DNA of 64,000 bases from Falsiroseomonas selenitidurans (GTDB taxonomy: Bacteria > Pseudomonadota > Alphaproteobacteria > Acetobacterales > Acetobacteraceae), in contig NZ_JAAVNE010000001.1 of the NCBI RefSeq assembly GCF_012103215.1, positions 124,001-188,000 of the forward strand, in the 5' to 3' direction. This document shows, piece by piece, positions 10,701-18,233 of this stretch. The position numbers and the translations under genes were made by a program. Position 1 is the first letter of the stretch; every line of letters begins with the position of its first letter. The notes under the pieces are model-generated. The model was not told the DNA's origin, made no database searches, and worked only from the letters and a program-made list of their open reading frames with translations.

Positions 10701-11198
10701 GTGCTGGTGCTGGATGATGGCGCCGACCCGCGCGTGGCGGAGAGCGCGCTGACCGCGGCCGGGCGCTGGCAGCGGCGGATCCAGCTGGTGCCGGCGGCGC
10801 CGGGCGATTGGCGCGCGCAGGCGGCGTCGCTGCTGGCGGCGAGCGAGTCGGCCCTGCTGTGGCTGGCCGATCCCGAGCTCGCGCCCGGTGCCGGCTTCCT
10901 CCGCCGCGCGGTGGCGGCGCTGGCGGCGGCGCCGGAGGCCCCCTTCGCCATGGCGCGCGAGGCTGGCGCGGCCCGGCCGGGCGCCACGGTCTGGCGGCGG
11001 GAGGCGCTGGCCGCGGCGCTGGGCCGGCCGGCACCGCTCGAGGAGCCGGCCGCGCTCGATCTCCAGGGCATCGCCCTGCTGCGGCTGGCACCCGCGCCGC
11101 CGCCGCAGCCGCTGGTTGCACCGGTGGCGAAGGGCGAGGCGGCGCCAGGTGCGAAACCGCGCAACCCGAGCCGCGCAAGGCGACACAAGCTGCGCTGA
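7746..11198 (+). CDS. WbsX-domain protein fused to GT4-like and degenerate GT2-like regions
   Basis: An unusually long protein of 1150 residues. Residues 20-215 hold about five repeats of some 45 residues with the pattern FDAGWYAAHNADV...HYLELGW. Residues 240-590 are a WbsX/GH99-like domain (VLAYYLPQFHAIAEND, WWGRGFTEWTNLPRA, GGWIFYWYSF, WANENWTRRWDG, NAWNEWCEGAYLEPD). Residues 690-950 resemble the C-terminal half of a GT4 enzyme (LLLGAGPGDLQHGFDLFLQL, LVAQEALAAGLRLLAFEGAGG). Residues 955-1085 look like a weakened GT2 domain (LTVAIAGHGTGRMLTSRLDAV, VLVLDDGADPR). The start follows GAGG. It should act on glycans, and it sits between a GT4 gene and the RTX gene. The catalytic state of the last two regions is doubtful because their active-site motifs are incomplete. 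Confidence 0.8.
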   Translation: MPDGDAERRARDLQALAESGVFDAGWYAAHNADVAHAGADPAAHYLELGWSQGRAPCFYLDPGWYLAAHPDVRDAGFDPVIHYVLHGDQEGRRPSPHFDAAWYRARHGLAPAERALAHFLRHREHGAAPIPEFDAEFYLATYRDVARAGADPYQHYVTLGWQEDREPGPEFDSRYYVQRHMGGRATEAPLLHWLRHRHEPGVHPRMPQETPTIPREVRRNTRPAPEFEEVRPLPDGARPRAQVLAYYLPQFHAIAENDAWWGRGFTEWTNLPRALPRFAGHYQPRVPRDLGHYTLTDMAVMRRQIEMAKRGGVGGWIFYWYSFNGHRLLEKPVDAFLADRSLDMPFALMWANENWTRRWDGAENDILMGQDYRPEDEPVLVAELARHFADPRYIRVQGRPVLMVYRAGLIPAPKETIAGWRRRFLESHGEDPVFVMTQSFDDVDPTEFGFDGAIEFPPHKLARRCTPISASLDYLDPDFTGTVFAYEDVVRASLDEPAPDFPLIKCAVPGWDNDPRKQGQNTVIIHGARPASYEAWMAELVERATRTPFFGQPMVCVNAWNEWCEGAYLEPDLHYGGAFLNATARAVVGARPAEAPGLLLAAADAEETEAARRLLDAVAALRRQTGVQVQVLLLAGGPLEEDFARLGPLTVLAGPAEAEAALSAAASEGLRRALMTTAAASRLLPLAEPRGIATTLLVQEMPGELRTRGLLGGLRGLLRQAEAALVPAQAVQEALAAELPAALAARLHLLEPGLPVGLAPAGAAAEARAQLGLAPEARLLLGAGPGDLQHGFDLFLQLFRRLRAADPQLSAAWVGSPDPVLRGWLGAELAAARQAGFHLVEHLARPGALLEAADLLAVTAREAPLPLVAQEALAAGLRLLAFEGAGGAAALATAFGGAAVPLGDMEAFAHAAAGLLETPDPPAVRAARRQAARKRFDLDAFAAALGAMVLPGLPDLTVAIAGHGTGRMLTSRLDAVFRQDLPVRAVLVLDDGADPRVAESALTAAGRWQRRIQLVPAAPGDWRAQAASLLAASESALLWLADPELAPGAGFLRRAVAALAAAPEAPFAMAREAGAARPGATVWRREALAAALGRPAPLEEPAALDLQGIALLRLAPAPPPQPLVAPVAKGEAAPGAKPRNPSRARRHKLR

Positions 11199-11228
11199 CG
11201 CGACGAGTCCGGCGAGAAGAGATTGTCC

Positions 11229-11417
11229 TTATCGGAAAGAAACGGTGGCCGGCCGCGCTGGCAGGACTGTCTCGCCCGTCTCGTGAGACTGGACAGCCTG
11301 GGGAGGATGACGGATCATCGACTCGCGCGCCAGGGTTGAGATCTTGCCGGCGTCGGCGTCCCTGGACGCGGCGGCTGCCATGCCCGGGGCCTGATCGACG
11401 CCCTCGGGTTGTGTCAT
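11229..11417 (-). CDS. possible small protein of unknown function, 62 residues
   Basis: A 62-codon frame read leftwards, starting at the ATG whose complement is 11415-11417, with AGGA about 8 nt before it and AT-rich DNA further upstream. The product is hydrophilic (starts MTQPEGVDQAPGMAAA, contains KISTLARESMIRHPP) with no signal peptide, membrane segment or family that I recognise. About three quarters of its third codon positions are G or C, lower than in neighbouring genes, which makes it doubtful. If real, it is divergent from the RTX gene and could share its control region. It may also be only a chance open frame. Confidence 0.25.
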   Translation of the reverse strand: MTQPEGVDQAPGMAAAASRDADAGKISTLARESMIRHPPQAVQSHETGETVLPARPATVSFR

Positions 11418-11531
11418 GGATTTTTCCTGTGCACTGCGTCAGGCGTCAAATTTTCGTCTTTTGTTTGTATTTACCGTGGTTTAGAAGGCGATGTTGCGAC
11501 GTCGTCTGGGATTGCTGCGTAGCCAAATTGG

Positions 11532-11561
11532 TTGACTTCCGGGCCGTCTAGTTCCTAATAC
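11532..11561 (+). promoter_or_regulatory. possible sigma-70-type promoter of the RTX gene
   Basis: TTGACT at 11532-11537 is followed after 18 bp by TAATAC at 11556-11561, in the only AT-rich patch before the RTX start at 11615. The -35 match is good and the -10 match is weak (3 of 6). The spacing and position favour it, but no experiment supports it. Confidence 0.4.
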
Positions 11562-11614
11562 AAGCCGCTATAAACGGGCCGTGTTTGACGGCCCACTCCC
11601 CTGCGGAGGCTTTG

Positions 11615-12157
11615 ATGTCCGGCTTCGCTTCGATTTCCGGTGGTTCCGGCGACGACCTGCTTGTCTCCAGCGCTGTGGGCGGCCAAGCCGACCTCATCCG
11701 CGGCGAAGGTGGCAATGACACGATCTATGGCCTGGGCGGCGAAGACACGCTCGTCGGCGGTCCCGGCCAGGACGTGATCTATGGCGGTCTCGGCGCCGAC
11801 CTGCTGCGCGGCAATGGTGGCGCGGACGAGTTGTTCGGTGGCCTCGGGACCGACACGCTGATCGGCGGCGGCGGCGCGGACACGATGGATGGCGGCGGCG
11901 GCGCCGACTCCTTCGAGTTCAATGACGGCTTCGGGCACGACCTGATCGTCGGCTTCCAGCTGGGCACCGACACGCTGCAGATCGCCAGCAACATCAACGC
12001 CACCGGCGTTGCCGACCCGAACGACCTGCTGCCGCTGGTCTCGGCCGACGGCTTCGGCAATGCGGTGATCACCCTGGGTGGCGACACCATCACGCTGCAG
12101 GGCATCTCCGTGACCGACCTGACCAACAATATCGGGTCGATCGTCCAGGTCGTCTGA
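11615..12157 (+). CDS. small RTX (haemolysin-type calcium-binding repeat) protein, type I secretion substrate
   Basis: A 180-residue acidic protein made almost wholly of RTX nonapeptide repeats. From residue 9 to about 100 the GGxGxDxhx pattern recurs roughly nine times (GGSGDDLLV, GEGGNDTIYG, GGEDTLVGG, GGLGADLLRGNGGADELFGG, GGGGADTMDGGGGADSFEF). These should bind calcium and fold in the external medium. The last 80 residues (starting near DLIVGFQLGTDTLQI) look like the uncleaved C-terminal signal of type I secretion substrates, and no N-terminal signal peptide is present. There is no enzymatic domain, so it could be a matrix, S-layer-like or adhesive protein. ATG 11615 is preceded by GGAGG. 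The tandem ABC exporters and HlyD-type adaptor 4.3 kb downstream are the obvious export route. Confidence 0.85.
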   Translation: MSGFASISGGSGDDLLVSSAVGGQADLIRGEGGNDTIYGLGGEDTLVGGPGQDVIYGGLGADLLRGNGGADELFGGLGTDTLIGGGGADTMDGGGGADSFEFNDGFGHDLIVGFQLGTDTLQIASNINATGVADPNDLLPLVSADGFGNAVITLGGDTITLQGISVTDLTNNIGSIVQVV

Positions 12158-12194
12158 TCGAGGCCCCTTGATCCCGGCCTTCGCCTGAACCCGG

Positions 12195-12221
12195 CGCGCC
12201 CCATCCGGGGCGCGGTTTCCT
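12195..12221 (+). terminator. rho-independent terminator after the RTX gene
   Basis: An 8-bp perfect stem (12195-12202 with 12207-12214) closed by an ATCC loop is followed by GTTTCCTTTCC. It lies 38 bp after the RTX stop and should make the RTX transcript largely separate from the downstream glycosyltransferase gene. Confidence 0.65.
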
Positions 12222-12263
12222 TTCCGTGCGGCCAATTCGGGCCGCGCCTTGCGAGAATCGCAT

Positions 12264-14381
12264 ATGGGGCCGGCCCTCACGTCTGGCGGCCCGGATCCGT
12301 CGCCGCAATGGCTTCGCCTCGGCGGCGAGATCCTGGCGATCCTGCTGCCCGAGGCGGGTGCCACCTTGGGCACGGAACTGCGCTTCGGCACCGGGAGCAT
12401 CTTCCGCCCCCTGTCGCAGCTGCCGCTGCCCGATCGCGGCAGCCTTCTGCTGGCCCGTGACCTGGGCGATGGCGACCTGTTCCTGCGGCAGGGCGAGGCC
12501 GCCTTCCAGAAGCTGGGGCCGGCGCAGTCGGCCGGCCATCTCCTGCCGCTGCTGGCCGCGCCCCGGCTGTTGGCGCTGCTGGCCAGCAAGGCCGCCGGCC
12601 CCCTGCGCGCCGCTTCCGACCCCGCCTTCGCCCGCGACCTGATCGCCCTGGTGGCCCAGCTGGCGCAGCCCGCGCCGGAGGCAACCCGGCCCGTGGCCCT
12701 GCTCGGCCAGGGCCGCGCCCTGTGGCGGCTGGAAGCCGGGGGCTGGCTGCTGACGCCGCAGGGGCTGCTGCGCGCGCCGGACCCGGAAGGCGGCCTCAGC
12801 CCCCTGCCCGCCCAGGCCGCCGGCGCGCTGCTGCTGCGCAGCGAAGGCCCGCCGCTGCGCCTGCCCCCGGCGCCGCCGGCGCCGCCCACCCTGGTGGAGA
12901 TCGCCCGGCGCGAGGCCGGCAGCCGCCGCGGCCTGCTGCAGCAATCGTTGATGGCGCTGCGCCGCCACACCCAGGAGCCCTGGTGTCGCGACACCATCCG
13001 GGACGCGCAGGTGCTGGCCATGGCGCCGACCCGCGCGGCGGCGGAGCCCGCCAATGCGGTGGCCGCCGCCGTGGACCGCGCGCTGTCGGACCATGCCGGC
13101 GGCGTCTTCCTGATCGGCTGGCTGCACGATCCGCTGCGCCTGACCCGCGGCATGACGCTGCGCGGCCCCTTCGGTGGCACCCTGCTGCCGGCCGAATCGC
13201 TGTTCCGCGTCAGCCGCCCGGATGTCGTGAAGCGATTCGAGCAGGCGCCCTTCGGCGGGCCGGACCCACGCCCCGGCTTCGTCGTGCACCTGCCGAGTGC
13301 CGGTCCCGGCCCGGTGGCGCAATGGCGGGTGGAACTGGCGCTCGGCTCGGGCGAGGCGATCGAGCTCGTCGCCGGCCCCGCCCTGATCCCCCCGGCCCAG
13401 GCGCGGGAGGCCGTGCTGCGCGGCGTCAGCCCGCTCGATGTGGGGCCGGACCTGCTGGACCGCTGCCTGACCCCGGCGGCGGAGCGCCTGCACCGTGCTG
13501 CCTCCGCCGAGGCGCTGGAGATCGACGTGGTGCATATCGGCACGCCGGTGGCGGCCCCCACGGTCAGCCTGGTGATCCCGCTGTACCGCAATCTGCGCTT
13601 CGTGAAGCACCAGCTGGCCGCCTTCGCGCGCGACCCGGCGCTGCGTGGCTGCGAGATCATCTATGTGCTGGACAGCCCGGAACAGCGCGGCGAGGCCGAC
13701 CACCTGCTGCGCGGCGTCTGCGGCCTGACCGGCATGGCGGTGACCCTGGTGCTGCATGGCCGCAATGCCGGCTACGCCACCGCCTGCAACAGCGGCGCCG
13801 CCCAGGCCACCGCGCCCTTCCTCCTGATGCTGAACTCGGACGTGGTGCCGGACCGGCCCGGCTGGCTGGCGCCGATGCTGGCGCGACTGGATGCCGACCG
13901 GCGCATCGGCTGCGTCGGCCCGAAGCTGATGTTCGACGACGGGTCGCTGCAGCATGCCGGGCTGTACTTCGCCCGCGGCCCCGGCGACGACTGGTACAAC
14001 AGCCACTACTTCAAGGGCTTCCCGCGCCACTACCCGGAAGCCTGCCGGGCGCGGGAGGTGCCGGGTGTCACCGGCGCCGCCATGCTGATGCGCCGCGCCG
14101 CCTGGGACGAGGTGGGCGGCTTTTCCGCCGACTACATCGTCGGCGACTACGAGGACAGCGATCTGTGCCTGCGGCTGCGCCAGGCCGGCTTCACCCTGTT
14201 CTACGAGCCGGCGGCGGAACTGTTCCACTTCGAGCGGCAGTCGATCGCCCAGCATGGCGGCTATGCCGGCACCGTCGCCGCCGCCTACAACCGGCGCCTG
14301 CACCACCGCCGCTGGGCGTCTTCCATCGCGCAGCTGATGGCCGATTTCCCGCGGATCGGGGAGACCTTCGCCGCCGCCTGA
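12264..14381 (+). CDS. GT2-family glycosyltransferase with long N-terminal region
   Basis: A 705-residue protein. The first 420 residues contain no domain I recognise; they are rich in Leu, Pro and Ala. The C-terminal region is a GT-A/GT2 domain: TVSLVIPLYRNLRFVKHQLA, IIYVLDSPE, LHGRNAGYATACNSGA, LLMLNSDVVPD (DxD-like metal and nucleotide site), VTGAAMLMRRAAWDEVGGF and GDYEDSDLCLRLRQAG. This order is typical of rhamnosyl- and related transferases. An in-frame TTG at 12249 is an alternative start; neither has a strong ribosome site. It follows the RTX terminator and precedes another glycosyltransferase by about 100 bp. It is likely to act in the same glycan pathway, with unknown sugar. Confidence 0.82.
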   Translation: MGPALTSGGPDPSPQWLRLGGEILAILLPEAGATLGTELRFGTGSIFRPLSQLPLPDRGSLLLARDLGDGDLFLRQGEAAFQKLGPAQSAGHLLPLLAAPRLLALLASKAAGPLRAASDPAFARDLIALVAQLAQPAPEATRPVALLGQGRALWRLEAGGWLLTPQGLLRAPDPEGGLSPLPAQAAGALLLRSEGPPLRLPPAPPAPPTLVEIARREAGSRRGLLQQSLMALRRHTQEPWCRDTIRDAQVLAMAPTRAAAEPANAVAAAVDRALSDHAGGVFLIGWLHDPLRLTRGMTLRGPFGGTLLPAESLFRVSRPDVVKRFEQAPFGGPDPRPGFVVHLPSAGPGPVAQWRVELALGSGEAIELVAGPALIPPAQAREAVLRGVSPLDVGPDLLDRCLTPAAERLHRAASAEALEIDVVHIGTPVAAPTVSLVIPLYRNLRFVKHQLAAFARDPALRGCEIIYVLDSPEQRGEADHLLRGVCGLTGMAVTLVLHGRNAGYATACNSGAAQATAPFLLMLNSDVVPDRPGWLAPMLARLDADRRIGCVGPKLMFDDGSLQHAGLYFARGPGDDWYNSHYFKGFPRHYPEACRAREVPGVTGAAMLMRRAAWDEVGGFSADYIVGDYEDSDLCLRLRQAGFTLFYEPAAELFHFERQSIAQHGGYAGTVAAAYNRRLHHRRWASSIAQLMADFPRIGETFAAA

Positions 14382-14483
14382 CGGCCCCGCCGGCAGGACA
14401 CGCCCCAGAACGGGTGAAGTTTCTGGAATATCGGCCCGAACCGGTGATCCAATCGGCGGGATTGACTATAGCGTAGCGGAGCC

Positions 14484-15776
14484 ATGCGCCTCCTCGTCTT
14501 CTGCCATAATCATCCTGACCTGCAGCCGGGCGGCACCGAAGTGGTGGCGCGCGGGCTGTTCCGTGCGCTGCGCGATACCCATGGGGTGGAGGGCCTGTTC
14601 CTCGGCGCCGTCACCGCGCATCACCGGGAACGCCGCCCCGGCACGCTGTTCCAGTCCATCGGGGCGCAGCCTGACGAGATGCTGGTCTGGCTCAGCCATT
14701 TCGACCGCTTCCACCTCTCGCAGGTGGACAGCTGGGGCCTGCAGGAGCTGGTGGCCTTCGTCACCGACTACCAGCCGGATGTGATCCACTTCCACCACCT
14801 GCTGTATTTCGGCATCGAGACGCTGGACATGGTCCGCCGCGTGGTGCCGAAGGCGAAGATCGTCGTCACCCTGCACGATTTCTTCGCCATCTGCCCGCAG
14901 GAGGGCCAGTTGCTCACCACCGACGGGCGGCTGTGCAACGGCCCCAGCGCCGATGGCTGCAAGCGCTGCTTCCCCGGCCGCGGCAGCACCGACCTGGTGC
15001 TGCGGGAGATTGCGGTGCGCGGCGCCATGGCCGGGGTGGACCTGATCCTGTCGCCCTCCGACTTCCTGCGCGACCGCTTCATCGCCGCCGGCTGGGATGC
15101 CGGGCGGATCGAGGTGCTGCGCAACGGCATCGCCGGTGGCCTGGCGGCGCCGCCGCGCGTCACGCCCGATGGCCGGCGCGACCGCTTCGGCTTCTTCGGC
15201 CACATCAACCGCTTCAAGGGCGCGCTGATCGCGCTCGGCGCCTCCGCCCGGCTCAGCCGGCAGGGCGTGGCGCATGACCTGGCGCTGCATGGCGGCACCG
15301 CCTGGCAGGCGGATGAGTTCCTGGCGGAGTTCAAGGCAGCGCTGGAAGCCGCGCCGGATGCGCGCCACCACGGGCTGTACGGCGCGGCGGAACTGCCGGC
15401 GCGCATCGCCGCGGTGGATTGGGTGGTGATGCCCTCCATCTGGTGGGAAAACGCGCCGCTGGTGGTGCAGGAGGCGTTCCGCCACGGCCGCCCGGTGATC
15501 TGCGGCCATGTCGGCGGCATGGCGGAATCGGTGCGCGACGGGGTGGACGGGCTGCATTTCCCGGTGGGCGACGCGGTGGGCCTGGCCGCGGCCATGCGGC
15601 GCGCGGCGGAGGATCCGGGCCTCTGGGGCCAGCTTTCCGCCGGCATCGCCCCGCCCCGGCTGATGGAGACGGCGGCGGCGGAGCACATGGCACTGTACCA
15701 GCGCCTGCTGGGCGAGGTCCCGGCGCTGCCGCGCGGCCGCAGGGCGGAAGGGCGTGCGCGTGTCGGCCTTGGGTGA
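14484..15776 (+). CDS. GT4-type glycosyltransferase
   Basis: A 430-residue GT-B glycosyltransferase. The N-terminal acceptor-side half begins MRLLVFCHNHPDLQPGGTE and includes PDVIHFHHLLYFGIETLDM and VVTLHDFFAICPQEGQL with a cysteine pair (DGCKRCFPG) often seen in this GT4 subgroup. The donor-binding half has FGFFGHINRFKGALIALGA, LYGAAELPARIAAVDWVVMPSIWWENAPLVVQEAF and VGGMAESVRDGVDGLHFPVGD. It acts on the cytoplasmic face with an unknown donor sugar. The stop overlaps the next gene by 17 bp, so it is probably translated together with the anchor-like protein and the exporter genes that follow. This physical coupling links glycan synthesis with type I secretion. Confidence 0.85.
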   Translation: MRLLVFCHNHPDLQPGGTEVVARGLFRALRDTHGVEGLFLGAVTAHHRERRPGTLFQSIGAQPDEMLVWLSHFDRFHLSQVDSWGLQELVAFVTDYQPDVIHFHHLLYFGIETLDMVRRVVPKAKIVVTLHDFFAICPQEGQLLTTDGRLCNGPSADGCKRCFPGRGSTDLVLREIAVRGAMAGVDLILSPSDFLRDRFIAAGWDAGRIEVLRNGIAGGLAAPPRVTPDGRRDRFGFFGHINRFKGALIALGASARLSRQGVAHDLALHGGTAWQADEFLAEFKAALEAAPDARHHGLYGAAELPARIAAVDWVVMPSIWWENAPLVVQEAFRHGRPVICGHVGGMAESVRDGVDGLHFPVGDAVGLAAAMRRAAEDPGLWGQLSAGIAPPRLMETAAAEHMALYQRLLGEVPALPRGRRAEGRARVGLG

Positions 15777-16458
15777 GAATCGCGCGGCGCCGGACATCCG
15801 CGGCTTCGTGGATGGGCTGACCGGCAACCAGATCGATGGCTGGGCCTTCGAGCCGGCGCAGCCGACGGAACGCGTGGTCGTCGAACTGCGCCTGGATGGC
15901 GGCACCGTGGCCACCACGGTCGCGGACCGGCACCGCGCCGATCTGATCCGCGCCGGCGTCGGCGATGCCTTCCACGGCTTCCGCTTCCCGCTGAAGCCGG
16001 CCTGGGCAGAGCGCCGCGCGGACCTCCAGGTGGTGGCGCGCGGGGCGGAGGGGGGCGAGGTGTCGCTGCCGCTGTTCCGCCGTGGCGCGCCGATGGATGC
16101 CCGGGCGGATCCGCGTCCGGCGCCGCCCAGCCCGCAGGTGCTGAAGGCGATCGAGCAGTTGGTCGCCGGGCAGCGGGCGCTGGAATCCCGGCTGCAGGAA
16201 CTCGCCCTGCGCCCGGCGCCGGAGCCCTATGTGCCGGCGGCGGCGGAACCGGCGGAGGCGGAGCAGCGGCTGGCGGTGCTGGAAGCCTGGGTGGCGCGGC
16301 TGGATGAACGCCTCGCCAGCCTGCAGGCCGCGGCGCCGCCGCCCGCGCGGGGCGGCGGCCCGGCCGGGCTGGATACCTGGCAGGTGGTGCTGATGGCGCT
16401 GCTCGCGGTCACCGGCCTCGGCGCATTGACCGTCTTCGCCCTGGTCCTGGCGCTGTAG
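15760..16458 (+). CDS. beta-domain plus coiled-coil protein with C-terminal membrane anchor
   Basis: A 232-residue protein of unknown function. Residues 10-90 carry the pattern GFVDGLTGNQIDGWAFEP followed by VVVELRLDGG and AFHGFRFPL. This short beta-rich module is found in or next to glycosyltransferases of surface-glycan clusters. A Pro/Ala-rich linker and a predicted coiled coil (LKAIEQLVAGQRALESRLQE, LEAWVARLDERLASLQA) follow, then one hydrophobic C-terminal segment (VVLMALLAVTGLGALTVFAL) that should anchor it in the inner membrane. The start is a GTG with GGAAGGG 7 nt upstream; a GTG at 15754 is too close to that site. It overlaps the preceding glycosyltransferase by 17 bp and ends 4 bp before the first ABC exporter, so it may tether glycosylation to secretion. 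Confidence 0.7.
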   Translation: MSALGENRAAPDIRGFVDGLTGNQIDGWAFEPAQPTERVVVELRLDGGTVATTVADRHRADLIRAGVGDAFHGFRFPLKPAWAERRADLQVVARGAEGGEVSLPLFRRGAPMDARADPRPAPPSPQVLKAIEQLVAGQRALESRLQELALRPAPEPYVPAAAEPAEAEQRLAVLEAWVARLDERLASLQAAAPPPARGGGPAGLDTWQVVLMALLAVTGLGALTVFALVLAL

Positions 16459-16462
16459 CGCG

Positions 16463-18211
16463 ATGTCGCTCTCCCGCAGCCTGGCCGGCCCCGGGCCGCG
16501 CCCCGAGGAGGCAAAGCCGGATCCCATCGAATCCCCGCCCGCCGATGTGCGGGAGGTGGTGGAGGTGGCGCGGGCGGAAATCGCCGCTGCCGCCCGGCTG
16601 ACCCTGGGGCTGGGGCTGCTGATCAGCCTGGCGACCTTCGGCGTCGTCGCCTCCAAGCTGGTGATCTGGCAATTGGTGCTGCCCACCGGCAATCCCTGGA
16701 CCCTGGCGGGGCTCGCCATTGCCTTCTGCCTCGCGGTCGGCATCCTGCTGGGGCTCGACCAGCTGCGGGAGCTGGGGCTGCTGGCGGTCTCCCACCGCCT
16801 GGCGCGGCGGCTGGCAGCACCCCTGGTGCTGGCGGCGGCGCAGCAGCCGGGGCGGTCGGATCTCGCGGCCGGGCAGGCGCTGCGGGATGTGGAGGAGCTG
16901 CGCCGCAACCTCACCGGCCCGGTGCTGACCGGCATCGTCGATGCGGTGCTGGTGCCGACGATGATCCTGCTGCTGCTGTTCTTCCACTGGGGCTTCACCC
17001 TGTGGGCGCTGGGCTGCTGCGCCGCCGCCGCGCTGCTGTCCGTGCTGGGCGACCGGCTGACGCGGCGCGCCGTCGTCGCCTCCAACGATTCGCATGCCCG
17101 CACCTCCTCCCTGGTGGCAGATGCGATGCGCTGTGCGGAGGCGGTGGAGGCGATGGGGCTGCGTGCACCGCTGGCCGCGCGCTGGGAAGCGCGGATGCAG
17201 GAAGGCACCAATGCGCTGCGCGGGGCGCAGGCCGGCGCGCGCTGGGTGGGCGCGGGGCTGGCCACCATCCATGGCATCGGCTCCGGCGGCGCGCTGGTGG
17301 TGGGCACGCTGCTGGCCGCCGCCGGCGCCGATGTGGGCTATGGCATGGTGGTGGCCATGCTGGTGACGGGGCAGATCATCACCCCCTTCGCGCGGATCGG
17401 CGGCGCCAGCCATGAATGGGGCGCGGCGCTGGCCGCCTGGCGCCGGCTGGGCGAACTGGTGCGCGGGGACCGCAGCGCCGATAACGCCATCGCCTTCCCC
17501 TGCCGGGAGGCGCGGCTGGTGCTGGACCGCGTCAGCTTCGCCCATCGCGGCGCGCCGCGCGCCCTGCTGCGGGAGGTTTCGCTGCAGGTGGCGCCAGGCG
17601 AGGTGGTGGCGCTGGGCGGCACGGCGGGGGCGGGCAAGACCACGCTGCTGCGCATCGCCATGGGCATGGTGCGGCCTTCCGCCGGCGGCTGCTTCCTGGA
17701 TGGCCAGGCGACCTGGCAATGGGCGCGGGAGGATTTCGCCCGCCATGTCGGCTACCTGCCGCAGGACCCGCTGCTGACCGACGGTACGGTGGCGGAGGCG
17801 ATCGCACGGCTGGGCGTGCCGGACATGCCGGCGGTGCTGGAAGCCGCGCGGCTGGCGGATGCCCACGGGCTGATCGCCGGCCTGCCCGCCGGCTATGCCA
17901 CGCCGATCCGGGCGGAGGGGCCGCTTTCCGCCGGCCAGCGGCAGCGCGTGGCGCTGGCCCGCGCCCTGTATCACCGGCCGCGCCTGCTGGTGCTGGACGA
18001 GCCCGCCGCCTTCCTGGATGCGGCCGGGGAACAGCGGCTGGTGCGGTTGCTGCGGCAATTGGCGGCGCAGGGGGTAGGGGTGCTGTTCACCTCCCACCGC
18101 CAGGCGCTGCTGGCCGCCGCGGACCGCGTGGTGATGCTGCGCGGCGGGCAGCTGGGCCAGGCGCCCGCCGGCCCCGTCGCCCTGCCGGCGCCCCAGGGCC
18201 GCGCGGCATGA
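16463..18211 (+). CDS. type I secretion ABC exporter, first subunit
   Basis: A 582-residue ABC exporter half-transporter of the PrtD/HlyB kind. About six hydrophobic segments occupy residues 30-300. The ATPase domain then has Walker A GGTAGAGKTT (near residue 385), signature LSAGQRQRVALARAL, Walker B LLVLDEPAAFLD with the catalytic Glu, and the H-loop His in LFTSHRQ. There is no C39 peptidase or peptidase-like N-terminal domain. The stop overlaps a tiny frame that leads into the second ABC gene. Together with that gene and the HlyD-type adaptor it should form the inner-membrane export unit for an RTX-type substrate. The two ABC proteins differ in sequence, so a heterodimer is likely. No outer-membrane TolC-type gene is in the window. 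Confidence 0.85.
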   Translation: MSLSRSLAGPGPRPEEAKPDPIESPPADVREVVEVARAEIAAAARLTLGLGLLISLATFGVVASKLVIWQLVLPTGNPWTLAGLAIAFCLAVGILLGLDQLRELGLLAVSHRLARRLAAPLVLAAAQQPGRSDLAAGQALRDVEELRRNLTGPVLTGIVDAVLVPTMILLLLFFHWGFTLWALGCCAAAALLSVLGDRLTRRAVVASNDSHARTSSLVADAMRCAEAVEAMGLRAPLAARWEARMQEGTNALRGAQAGARWVGAGLATIHGIGSGGALVVGTLLAAAGADVGYGMVVAMLVTGQIITPFARIGGASHEWGAALAAWRRLGELVRGDRSADNAIAFPCREARLVLDRVSFAHRGAPRALLREVSLQVAPGEVVALGGTAGAGKTTLLRIAMGMVRPSAGGCFLDGQATWQWAREDFARHVGYLPQDPLLTDGTVAEAIARLGVPDMPAVLEAARLADAHGLIAGLPAGYATPIRAEGPLSAGQRQRVALARALYHRPRLLVLDEPAAFLDAAGEQRLVRLLRQLAAQGVGVLFTSHRQALLAAADRVVMLRGGQLGQAPAGPVALPAPQGRAA

Positions 18212-18233
18212 GCCGCGCCCGGGTCAGGTCGGC

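Larger units (their letters stand above)
11199..11614. other. 416-bp intergenic stretch before the RTX gene
   Basis: This stretch separates the WbsX gene from the RTX gene and is clearly more AT-rich than its surroundings between about 11410 and 11580. It holds a possible promoter for the RTX gene (11532-11561) and, on the other strand, a small open frame with a fair ribosome site (11229-11417), listed separately. I see no hairpin with a T-run after the WbsX stop. The lowered GC and length suggest that the RTX gene has its own regulation, apart from the upstream glycosyltransferases. Confidence 0.5.

Noticed and set aside
7437..11186. Very long open frame on the minus strand (about 1250 codons) opposite the WbsX fusion gene
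   Set aside because: Its translation is low-complexity Arg/Gln/Ala/His without domains, while the plus strand encodes clear WbsX and transferase motifs. Long antisense frames are expected at this GC content.
12090..14306. Open frame of more than 700 codons on the minus strand opposite the GT2 gene
   Set aside because: No domain, biased composition, and it covers the RTX terminator. The plus strand carries the GT2 motifs.
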